Part shown: piece after piece, positions 6,976 through 15,500 of the stretch
How positions within the stretch are numbered: the first letter of the stretch is position 1
How the letters are laid out: each line of letters begins with the position of its first letter
Assembly: GCF_016135805.1 (NCBI RefSeq)
Contig: NZ_JADWOX010000017.1
Location: 1 to 64,000, forward strand
Length of the DNA: 64,000 bases
Source of the DNA: Caulobacter hibisci
Lineage (GTDB): Bacteria > Pseudomonadota > Alphaproteobacteria > Caulobacterales > Caulobacteraceae
Reading direction: 5' to 3'
Made by a program: the position numbers and the translations under genes
The notes under the pieces: generated by a model
Told to the model about the DNA's origin: nothing
What the model saw: the letters and a program-made list of their open reading frames with translations, nothing else
Database searches by the model: none

Positions 6976-9294
6976 ATGGGCCAATTCCTCAGTCGGACGG
7001 CGATCCGTTTCGCCTCGTCCGTCGATCGGCCGATCCTCCGGTTCTGCCTGGCCGCCGCCGCCGTGGGCGTGGCCGTGCCGGCACGCTATCTGGCGGCCGC
7101 GGTCACCGACTATCCGACCAACTTCCCGACCTTCTTCGTCGCCGTCATGGTGGCGGCCCTGGTCGGCGGACTTTGGACCGGCCTGCTTTCGGTGGTCGCC
7201 GCCGGCCTGATCGTCCGTATAGTGTGGATGGACGCGCTCAGCGCCACCGAGACCGCCCAGCTGGCCACCTTCTGCGCCTGCGGCGCGGTCATCGTGCTGG
7301 TCGTCGCCGCCCTACGCCTGGCCGTGCGCAGCGGCCTGGCCGCCGAGGAGCGGTTCCGCATCGCCCAGGAGGCCTCGCTCGACGCCTTCGTCATCCTCGA
7401 GCCGATCCGGCGCGGCGGCGAGGTGGCCGACTTCCGCTGGACCTACGCCAATCCCGCCGCTCAGGCCATGCGGCCCAAGGGGGTCTCGACCTTGGTCGGC
7501 CGCCGGGTGCGCGACGTCTTCCGCGACGCCACCGGTCCGCAGATGATCGACCGCCTCAAGCGCTTGCTCGACGAGGGCGGGCCGGACGACCTGGAGGTGA
7601 TGCGGGTGATCGATGGCGAGGAGCGCTGGGTGCGCTCGTCGGGCGTGCGGATCAGCGAGGGCCTGGCCATCACCTTCCGCGATGTCAGCCGCGAGCGCCG
7701 CGCCCAGGCGGCCCTGCGCACCAGCGAGGAGCAGTTCCGGGGCGTGGCCAACGCCGCCCCGGTGATGATCTGGATCTCCGACGTGCGCGGCGACTGCACC
7801 TGGTTCAACGACGCCTGGCTGAAGTTCACCGGCCGGTCGCTGGAGGAGGAGCATGGGCGGGGCTGGGCCGACGGCGTCCACCCCGACGACCTGGAACCGG
7901 CCGAGGCCGAGGTGCGGGTCGCCACCCAGGCCCGCCGGCCGTTCCGCGCCGCCTTCCGCCTGCGCCGCGCCGATGGGGCCTGGCGCTGGATCAGCAGCGC
8001 CGGCGCGCCGCGCCACGACGCCTACGGCCAGTTCCAGGGCTATATCGGCAGCTGCTTCGACAATACCGAGGTCATCGAGACCACCCTGGAGCTGGAGGCC
8101 CGCGTCATCGAGCGCACGGCGGCCCTGGAGGCCAGCATCGCCGAGCGCGCCAAGACCGAGGCGGCCCTGGCCCAGTCCCAGCGGCTGGAGACCGTCGGCC
8201 GCCTGACCGGCGGGGTGGCCCACGACTTCAACAACCTGCTGACGGTGATGATCGGCGGGCTGGACATGATCCTCAAGCGGCCCGACGAGGTCGCCCGGGT
8301 CAAGCGCCTGGGTGAGGCGGCCCTGGCCGCCGGCCAGCGCGGAGAGCGCCTGACCCGCCAGCTCCTGGCCTTCTCGCGTAGTCAGGAGCTGAAGCTGGAG
8401 GTCGTCGACGTGGCCGGCCTGATCCTGCAGGTCGAGCCGCTGGTCCGCCGCGCCGCCGGCGACGCCAAGACCCTGGTGGTCGAGGCCGATCCCAAGGCGG
8501 GCTCCAGCCGCGTCGACGCCGCCCAGCTGGAGGCGGCCCTGCTCAACCTGGTGGTCAACGCCGTCGACGCCACGCCCGACGCCGGGACCATCACCGTCTC
8601 GGTCCGCGCCGAGCGGCTGGCCGACGGCCAGGCGGGCGAGGCGCCGGCCGGCGACTATGTCTGCGTGGCGGTGACCGACACCGGCCATGGCATGTCGCCC
8701 GAAGTGCTGGCCCGGGTGTTCGAGCCGTTCTTCACCACCAAGGAGGTCGGCAAGGGCACGGGGCTGGGCCTGGCCCAGGTCTATGGCTTCGTGCGCCAGT
8801 GCGGCGGAGCGGTGACCATCGACAGCCAGGAGGGCCGGGGCACTACCGTGTCGCTCCACCTGCCCGCCGCCGAACCCGACGCGGCCGGCGCGGTCACGCC
8901 GCAGGCCGCGCCCGCCGCCGACCTGTCGGGTCTGCGGGTGCTGCTGGTCGAGGACGACGCCAGCGTGCGGGCCATCACCGAAGGGGCGTTGCTGGAAATG
9001 GGCTGCGCTGTCGTGGTCGCCGAGCACGGGCCGGCCGCCCTGGCGTTGCTGGAGGTCGAGACCGAGCCGTTCGACGTGCTGCTGTCGGATCTGGTCATGC
9101 CCGGCGGCGTCAGCGGCGTCGAACTGGCCCGCGCCGTCGTCCAGCGCGCCCCCGACACCGCCGTCCTCCTGACCACCGGCTACGCCGGCGACCGCCTGGC
9201 CGCGGCCCTGGAAGACCTGCCCTGGCCGGTCCTGCGCAAGCCGTTCCGCATCGAGCAACTGGCGCGGGCGCTGGCGGAGTCGGTCAGGGCATAG
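6976..9294 (+). CDS. PAS-containing hybrid sensor histidine kinase with C-terminal receiver
   Basis: 772 residues. About four membrane helices occupy residues 20-115, resembling the DUF4118/KdpD-type sensor region. Two PAS-like segments follow (about 115-240 and 245-370), the second with the WxWISSxGxP pattern of PAS_3. A coiled-coil linker leads to the HisKA box GGVAHDFNN with His416. The ATPase G2 box GTGLGLAQVYGF is near 593-604. The receiver has an acidic pair in LLVEDD, phosphoacceptor Asp705 in LLSDLVMPG and Lys in RKPF. The AHDFNN variant is typical of soluble or hybrid PAS kinases of alphaproteobacteria. No separate response regulator is adjacent, so the phosphorelay partner lies elsewhere. 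The ATG at 6976 fits the first membrane helix. Confidence 0.9.
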   Translation: MGQFLSRTAIRFASSVDRPILRFCLAAAAVGVAVPARYLAAAVTDYPTNFPTFFVAVMVAALVGGLWTGLLSVVAAGLIVRIVWMDALSATETAQLATFCACGAVIVLVVAALRLAVRSGLAAEERFRIAQEASLDAFVILEPIRRGGEVADFRWTYANPAAQAMRPKGVSTLVGRRVRDVFRDATGPQMIDRLKRLLDEGGPDDLEVMRVIDGEERWVRSSGVRISEGLAITFRDVSRERRAQAALRTSEEQFRGVANAAPVMIWISDVRGDCTWFNDAWLKFTGRSLEEEHGRGWADGVHPDDLEPAEAEVRVATQARRPFRAAFRLRRADGAWRWISSAGAPRHDAYGQFQGYIGSCFDNTEVIETTLELEARVIERTAALEASIAERAKTEAALAQSQRLETVGRLTGGVAHDFNNLLTVMIGGLDMILKRPDEVARVKRLGEAALAAGQRGERLTRQLLAFSRSQELKLEVVDVAGLILQVEPLVRRAAGDAKTLVVEADPKAGSSRVDAAQLEAALLNLVVNAVDATPDAGTITVSVRAERLADGQAGEAPAGDYVCVAVTDTGHGMSPEVLARVFEPFFTTKEVGKGTGLGLAQVYGFVRQCGGAVTIDSQEGRGTTVSLHLPAAEPDAAGAVTPQAAPAADLSGLRVLLVEDDASVRAITEGALLEMGCAVVVAEHGPAALALLEVETEPFDVLLSDLVMPGGVSGVELARAVVQRAPDTAVLLTTGYAGDRLAAALEDLPWPVLRKPFRIEQLARALAESVRA

Positions 9295-9298
9295 AAAC

Positions 9299-9431
9299 CC
9301 TCCCCCTCCTGGGGGAGGTGGCGCGAAGCGCCGAAGGGGGGCCGTTTTCAGCCTCCGCCGAGATGGTCGACTTCGCAGCCGCTTCCCTCTCCGTCCGCTT
9401 CGCGGACACCTCTCCCTTCAGGGAGAGGGTT
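9299..9431. repeat. Palindromic intergenic repeat, family A, copy 1
   Basis: An imperfect inverted structure between the convergent kinase and DUF853 genes. The left arm forms a CCCCCTCCTGGGGGAGG hairpin followed by GGCGCGAAGCGCC, then the family tag GGCTGAAAACGG (as its complement). The right arm has TCCGCTTCGCGGA and CTCTCCCTTCAGGGAGAG. The same modules in the same order occur at 23634-23742 and 53880-54376. Confidence 0.8.
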
Positions 9432-9437
9432 TGAAAA

Positions 9438-10997
9438 CTACCGCCTTCTGCTCAGGCCCCCCAGCAGCCCGCGCATGATCTCTCGCCCCGCCTGGGACGC
9501 CACCGTGCGGATCAGCGACTTGGCGAAGGTCTCGGCCATGCCCTGGCGGTTCGAGGCGCGGGGGCGCGAAGCCCGCGCATCCTCGCGCTCTTCCCGCACC
9601 CGTTCGCGCTCGCGCACCTTCGCTTCCGCCGCCCGCTGACGCTCAGCCTCGGCTGCGTCCTCCGCGGCGGCGGCGTCCTTCTGGGCCTGGGCCGCGCGGC
9701 CTTGCAGAGTCTCGTAGGCCGAGGCGCGGTCCTGCACCTGGTCGTAGAGGCCCGCCACCGGGCTCTTGGCGATGGCGGCGGCGCGCTCTTCCGGCGTCAG
9801 CGGTCCAAGGCGCGAGGCCGGCGGGCGGATCAGGGTCTTTTGCACCACGGTCGGCGCGCCCTTGGCGTCCAGCACCGAGATCAGCGCCTCGCCCACGCCC
9901 AGGGCCTGGATGGTCTCGGCGGTGTCGAAGGCCGGATTGACCCGGAACGACTGGGCCGCCGCCTTCAGCCCCTTCTGGTCGGCGGGGGTGTAGGCGCGCA
10001 GGGCGTGCTGCACCCGGGCGCCCAGCTGGCCCAGCACCGCGTCGGGAATGTCGGCCGGGTTCTGGGTGACGAAATAGATGCCCACGCCCTTGGAGCGGAT
10101 CAGCCGCACCACCTGCTCGATCTTCTCGATCAGCGGCTTGGGGGCGTCGTTGAACAGCAGGTGCGCCTCGTCGAAGAAGAACACCAGCTTCGGCTTCTCC
10201 GGATCGCCGACCTCGGGCAGTTCCTCGAACAGCTCCGACAGCAGCCACAGCAGGAAGGTCGAATAGAGCTTGGGCGACTGGATCAGCTTGTCGGCCGCCA
10301 GGATGTTGACGTAGCCGCGGCCGGTCACGTCGATGCGCATGATGTCGGCCAGCTTCAGGGCCGGCTCGCCGAAGAAGTGCTCGGCGCCCTGGGTCTGCAA
10401 GGTCAGCAGCTTGCGCTGGATCGCCCCCACCGTGGCCGGCGAGACGTTGCCGTATTGGGTGCCGATGTCGGCGGCGTGGTCGGCGACGTATTTCAGCGCC
10501 GCCTGCAGGTCCTTCAGGTCCAGCAGCAGCAGGCCGTCCTTGTCGGCGACGTGGAAGGTGATGTTCAGCACCCCTTCCTGCACGTCGTTGAGCTCCAGCA
10601 AGCGCGACAGCAGCACCGGACCCATCTCCGAGATGGTGGTGCGGATCGGGTGGCCCTTCTCGCCGAACAGGTCCCAGAAGATGGTCGGCGGCGCGCCAGG
10701 GGCGAGCGCGATGTCCATCGCGGCGGCGCGGGCCAGCATCTTCTCGTTCGGCGTTCCCGGGGCCGCGACGCCCGACAGGTCGCCCTTCACGTCGGCGGCG
10801 AACACCGGCACGCCGGCGTCGGCGAAGGCCTGGGCCATGACCTGCAGGGTCACCGTCTTGCCGGTGCCGGTGGCGCCGGCCACCACGCCGTGGCGGTTGG
10901 AGCGGTCGAGCCGCTGGGTGACGGGGCCTTCACTCTCTCCGCCTTGAGAGAGCCCGATCAGGATCTCGCCGTCGCCGATCGCCAGGGTCATGCGCAA
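9438..10997 (-). CDS. DUF853/HerA-like ATPase (YjgR family)
   Basis: 519 residues. The P-loop GATGTGKT lies at residues 41-48 and the Walker B block FFFDEAHLLF near 264-273, with the arginine-finger region later. This is the DUF853 family (E. coli YjgR), hexameric ATPases of the FtsK/HerA superfamily. The C-terminal 100 residues are a charged, Ala/Arg/Glu-rich coiled-coil tail followed by a short GLLGGLSRRR end. The cellular role of the family is poorly defined; DNA translocation or end processing is inferred from relatedness to HerA. It is a single-gene unit, convergent with the kinase and divergent from the AI-2E permease. Confidence 0.88.
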   Translation of the reverse strand: MRMTLAIGDGEILIGLSQGGESEGPVTQRLDRSNRHGVVAGATGTGKTVTLQVMAQAFADAGVPVFAADVKGDLSGVAAPGTPNEKMLARAAAMDIALAPGAPPTIFWDLFGEKGHPIRTTISEMGPVLLSRLLELNDVQEGVLNITFHVADKDGLLLLDLKDLQAALKYVADHAADIGTQYGNVSPATVGAIQRKLLTLQTQGAEHFFGEPALKLADIMRIDVTGRGYVNILAADKLIQSPKLYSTFLLWLLSELFEELPEVGDPEKPKLVFFFDEAHLLFNDAPKPLIEKIEQVVRLIRSKGVGIYFVTQNPADIPDAVLGQLGARVQHALRAYTPADQKGLKAAAQSFRVNPAFDTAETIQALGVGEALISVLDAKGAPTVVQKTLIRPPASRLGPLTPEERAAAIAKSPVAGLYDQVQDRASAYETLQGRAAQAQKDAAAAEDAAEAERQRAAEAKVRERERVREEREDARASRPRASNRQGMAETFAKSLIRTVASQAGREIMRGLLGGLSRRR

Positions 10998-11099
10998 CTT
11001 CCCTACTTGTTTGAGGCTTAAGCCTAGCTGCGCCCTTGTCTCCCGCCAATCGGCCTGAACAATGGCTCCCGAGACTTATGTGAGCAGAGATTCCCGTCG

Positions 11100-12227
11100 A
11101 TGACGACCGCCACGCCTTCGATCACCAGCCGCAACGCCGTCGTCTTCCTGGCGGTGGTGGCCGCCGGGGCCGCCATGTACTTCATGCGCGGGATCCTGAC
11201 GCCGCTGGTCCTGGCCATCTTCCTGGCGGTGATGATCGACAGCTTCGCCCGCGTGCTGCTGGTCCGGGTGCCGAAGTTCCCGCCCAAGCTGGCCCTGCCG
11301 ATGGCCATCGTGCTGTCGCTGCTGCTGTTCGGCGGCTCGGTGTGGATCGTGGTCGAGAACGGCGCTGGCTTCGTCGGCCAGGCCAAGGCCTATGCCCCGC
11401 GCCTCAACGAGGTGATCGCCAAGGTCACGGGCCTGGTGGGCATGCGCGTGCCGCCGACCATCGACGACCTGATCGCCCAGCTCAATCCGCAGCAATATGT
11501 CGGGGTCGCCGCCCAGAGCTTGCAAAACTTCGCCTCCAACGCCGTGCTGGTGCTGATCTATCTGGGCTTCATCGTCGCCTCGCGCCGGGGCTTCTCGCGC
11601 AAGATCGTCGCCCTGTTCCCCCACAGCGCCGAGCGCGACCGCTCGATGGAGCTGTTCCAGCGCATCCGCAACGGGGTCGAGCAGTACCTGTGGATCCAGA
11701 CCGTCACGGGCCTGATGATCGCCGTCGGGGCCTGGGCGGTGATGGCCCTGGTCGGGCTCGACAACGCCTTCTTCTGGGCCTTCCTGATCTTCATCGCCAG
11801 CTACATACCGATCATCGGCGGGGCCATCGGCTGCATCCTGCCGCCGGTCTTCGCCCTGGTGCAGTTCCCCCACTCCCTGCTGCCGGCGGTGATCCTGGCC
11901 GTGGCCTTGCAGGTGATCTTCTTCGTCGTCGGCAACGTGGTGCAGCCGCGAATGCAGGGCGACAGCCTGAACATGGACCCGACCGTCGTCCTGCTGTCCC
12001 TGGCCGTCTGGGGCGCCCTGTGGGGCGTCACCGGCATGTTCCTGTCCACGCCGCTGACGGTGGCGGTGATGCTGATCCTGGCCCAGTTCGACGGCACCCG
12101 CTGGATCGCCATCCTGCTGTCGGAAGACGGTGATCCCAGCGGCGACAAGGCGGTCGAGCACGGCCCGGCCGGCGTAGCCAAACGAGGTTCGGCGAGAAAA
12201 AAGCCAAGTTTGAAAAAAGGGGCTTAA
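11100..12227 (+). CDS. AI-2E family (PerM/UPF0118) membrane permease
   Basis: 375 residues with seven to eight predicted helices. A pair of N-terminal helices (about 10-75) is followed by a soluble segment rich in amphipathic helix (about 95-160), and then a bundle of closely spaced helices to residue 340. The FxIFIASYIPIIGG stretch and the V(V)QPRMQGDSLNMDPTVVLLSLAVWG block are diagnostic of the AI-2E transporter family. Some members export AI-2, others act as Na+/H+ antiporters, so the substrate is open. The last 30 residues are basic and cytoplasmic. The candidate structured RNA and gdhZ follow in the same direction. Confidence 0.9.
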   Translation: MTTATPSITSRNAVVFLAVVAAGAAMYFMRGILTPLVLAIFLAVMIDSFARVLLVRVPKFPPKLALPMAIVLSLLLFGGSVWIVVENGAGFVGQAKAYAPRLNEVIAKVTGLVGMRVPPTIDDLIAQLNPQQYVGVAAQSLQNFASNAVLVLIYLGFIVASRRGFSRKIVALFPHSAERDRSMELFQRIRNGVEQYLWIQTVTGLMIAVGAWAVMALVGLDNAFFWAFLIFIASYIPIIGGAIGCILPPVFALVQFPHSLLPAVILAVALQVIFFVVGNVVQPRMQGDSLNMDPTVVLLSLAVWGALWGVTGMFLSTPLTVAVMLILAQFDGTRWIAILLSEDGDPSGDKAVEHGPAGVAKRGSARKKPSLKKGA

Positions 12228-12257
12228 ATTCCGAAAGGGCGCGCCTATCTAAGTCTG

Positions 12258-12396
12258 GAGCCGGGAGCCCCCAGCCCGGCCACCGCGCGACGCCAGCCTG
12301 CTTTACCTGGCGCGTCGTAAGCGGAAAACGCCCGCCTCCCCCCCCCAGGCGGGCCTGCGCCGCCGGTCTCCCCCCACCGGCGGCGCTTCCGTTTTC
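12258..12396 (+). ncRNA. Candidate small RNA with three C-rich hairpin loops
   Basis: Four consecutive hairpins lie between the AI-2E permease and gdhZ. Hairpin 1 (12260-12280) pairs GCCGGG with CCCGGC around AGCCCCCAG. Hairpin 2 (about 12287-12318) pairs CGACGCCAG with CTGGCG-CGTCG around a bulge. Hairpin 3 (12330-12354) pairs GCCCGCCT with AGGCGGGC around nine C. Hairpin 4 (12357-12386) pairs GCGCCGCCGGT perfectly with its complement around CTCCCCCC, followed by TTCCGTTTT, which could serve as a terminator. A possible -10 TATCTA (12246-12251) lies 16 bases after TTAAAT. C-rich loops that pair with purine-rich ribosome-binding sites are a known theme of alphaproteobacterial sRNAs. Alternatives are a gdhZ leader or a double terminator for the permease. 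Confidence 0.45.
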
Positions 12397-12567
12397 GGAA
12401 CGGCATTTCCGAACAATCGACGGTCATGCAGCGCCGCTAGAAATGTGGGTGGCGCGATCTTCGGATATTGGCGCATTAGGCAAAATATTGTTCGGTTCTC
12501 GGGCGTGTCGGTTGAACGCGCACGGGAAAGAGCTAGGTTTGTCGCCAAAAATTCGCGAGGAAAACCC

Positions 12568-15500
12568 ATGGTCGGCGAAATTGACCGCAAGGCGAACCAG
12601 CAGGCGTCCAACGCTTTAGGCGCGGCCCTGGCAACGGCGCTGGGCGGCGCGCTCTCTCCGGCCCAGGCCCAGTTCGCGACCCTGGCGTCGGAAGACTGGT
12701 CGGCCGAGGAGCTGCCGGGCGCCGAGGCCGGCGACGTCGCCGCCGAACTGGCCGCCCTCTGGACCTTCGCCGAAGCCTCCGCCGACCAGCCGCTGGCCCT
12801 GCGGGTGCGCACCGTCAAGGGCGGCGACGTGCTCGAGATCGTCCAGCCCGACCGTCCCTTCCTCGTCGACTCGATCATGGGCGCCATCGCCGAGACCGGC
12901 TTCACGGTCCGCGCCATGTTCCACCCGATGGTCGAGCTGGCCGGCCAGCGCCGCTCGCTGATCCAGGTCTGGCTCGACCCGGTCGGCGCCGACCGCGAGC
13001 AGGCCCTGCTGACCGCCGTCCGCGACGCCCTGGGCGACGCCCACCTGGCCGTCGACGACTTCGACGCCATGCGCGCCCTGATGCGCCGCACGATCGACGA
13101 ACTGCGCGGCGCCGGCGTCGACCTGCCCGCCGAAGAGCGCAACGAGGGCCTGGCCTTCCTCGACTGGCTGGAGGGCGACCACTTCGTGTTCCTGGGCGCG
13201 CGGGTCTACGACTATCCCCGCACCGCCGACGGCGGCTATGCCGCCGAGGAGCCGCTGTACCAGCCGGAAGGCAGCCTCGGCGTCCTGCGCGATCAGACCC
13301 GCACCGTCCTGCGCCGCGAAAGCGAGCCGGCGATCCTGTCGCCCCAGGTCCGCGACCACCTGCTGCTGGGCGCGCCCCTGGTCGTGGCCAAGTCGAACCT
13401 GCGCTCCAAGGTCCATCGCCGCGGCTACATGGATTATGTCGGCATCCGCCGCTACGGCGCCGACGGCAAGCCCTCCGGCGAGGTCCGGTTCGTGGGCCTG
13501 TTCACCGCCGAGGCCTACGAGACCCCCGCCCACGAGGTGCCGCTGATCCGCCGCAAGGTCGAACACGTGCTCGATCAGGCCGGCAAGGATCCCGACAGCC
13601 ACAACGGCAAGCGCCTGCGCAACATCCTCGAGACCTGGCCGCGCGACGAGCTGTTCCAGATCGAGGAGGGCGACCTGCTCTCCATGGCCCTGGGCGTGCT
13701 GCACCTCTACGACCGTCCGCGCGTGCGGCTGTTCACCCGCCGCGACCCGTTCGACCGCTTCATCTCGGCTCTGCTGTTCGTGCCGCGCGAGCGCTACGAT
13801 TCCGGCGTCCGCCAGCGGGCCGGCGACCTGCTCAGCCAGGCCTTCGAGGGCCGGGTCTCGGCCTATTATCCCAGCTTCTCCGACGCGCCCCTGGCGCGGG
13901 TGCACTACATTCTCGGCGTCAAGCCGGGCCAGCACGGCGACCCCGACGTCCCGGCCCTGGAAGCGGCCATCGCCGAGACCACCCGCACCTGGGACGACCG
14001 CTTCGAGGCCATTGTCCGCGAGCGCGGCGCCACACGTCCGGTGGTCGACACTCTGTCGCGCTGGGCCGGCGGCTTCCCGCCCGGCTATCGCGACCAGTAC
14101 GACGCCCCCGAAGCCCTGGCCGACATCGCCGTCGTCGACGACATCAAGTCCGGCGAGGCCGTGCGCGTGCGCGCCTTCCGCCGTGAAGGCGACGACGCCA
14201 TGACCTTCCGGTTCAAGCTCTATCGTCCGGGGGCGGCCGCGCCCCTGGCCGACGTGCTGCCGATCCTCGAGCACATGGGCCTGAAGGCGTTGATCGAGGA
14301 CGGCTTCAAGCTGAAGCCGATCATCGACGGCCTGATCTCGCCGACCTGGGTGCACGAGTTCGTGCTGCGCGACGAGCAGGGCGAGCACCTGGCCTTCGCC
14401 GACGTGAAGAGCGCCTTCGAGGCCGCCTTCGTCGCCATCTGGACCGGCCGCGCCGAGAGCGACGGCTTCAACCGCCTGGTGCTGGAGCTGGGCGTCGACT
14501 GGCGCGAGGCGGCTCTCGTCCGCGCCCTGGCCCGCTATCGCCAGCAGACCGGCCTCGACCCGTCGCAGGCGGTGCAAGAAGCCGCCTTGTCCGACAATCC
14601 CGGCGTCGCCCGCCTGATCCTGGATCTCTTCCGCATCAAGTTCGACCCGGCGATCGCCGCCGACCTGGCCGCCCGCGAAGAGCAGGCCAAGGCGGTCGAG
14701 GAGAAGATCACCGAGGCCCTGCAGGCGGTCGAAAGCCTCGACGCCGACCGGGCTCTCCGCCGCATCGCCGCCCTGGTCGGCGCGATCCAGCGCACCAACT
14801 TCTACCAGTTGGCCGAGGACGGCGCGCCCAAGCCGCATATCAGCTTCAAGATCGCCTCGCGCGAACTGGCCGACCTGCCCGCGCCCAAGCCCTATCGCGA
14901 GATCTATGTCTCGGCCCCGCATGTCGAGGGCGTGCACCTGCGCTTTGGCCCCGTCGCCCGCGGCGGCCTGCGCTGGTCCGACCGCCGCGACGACTTCCGC
15001 ACCGAGGTGCTGGGTCTGGTGAAGGCCCAGCAGGTCAAGAACGCCGTCATCGTGCCGGTCGGCTCCAAGGGCGGCTTCTATCCCAAGCAGCTGCCCCGCG
15101 GCGGCGACCGCGACGCCATCCAGGCCGAGGCCATCCGCGCCTACAAGACCTTCCTGTTCGGCCTGCTCGACATCACCGATAACATCGACGCCGACAACAA
15201 GGTGATCGCCCCGACCTCCGTGGTCGTCCACGACGGCGAGGATCCCTATCTGGTCGTCGCCGCCGACAAGGGCACGGCCACCTTCTCCGACATCGCCAAC
15301 GGCGTGGCCGAATCCTACGGCTTCTGGCTGGGCGACGCCTTCGCGTCGGGCGGCTCGGTCGGCTACGACCACAAGGTCATGGGCATCACCGCCCGCGGCG
15401 CCTGGGAAGCGGTCAAGCGCCACTTCCGCGAGCTGGGAAAGGACATCCAGACCCAGCCCTTCACCGTGGTTGGCGTCGGCGACATGTCGGGCGACGTGTT

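Noticed and set aside
12490..12520. Second GTTC-containing site near gdhZ as an SOS box
   Set aside because: GTTC copies are not separated by seven bases in matching orientation.
12445..12567. Upstream in-frame start for gdhZ
   Set aside because: There is no ribosome-binding site, while ATG 12568 has GAGGA and gives the usual protein length.
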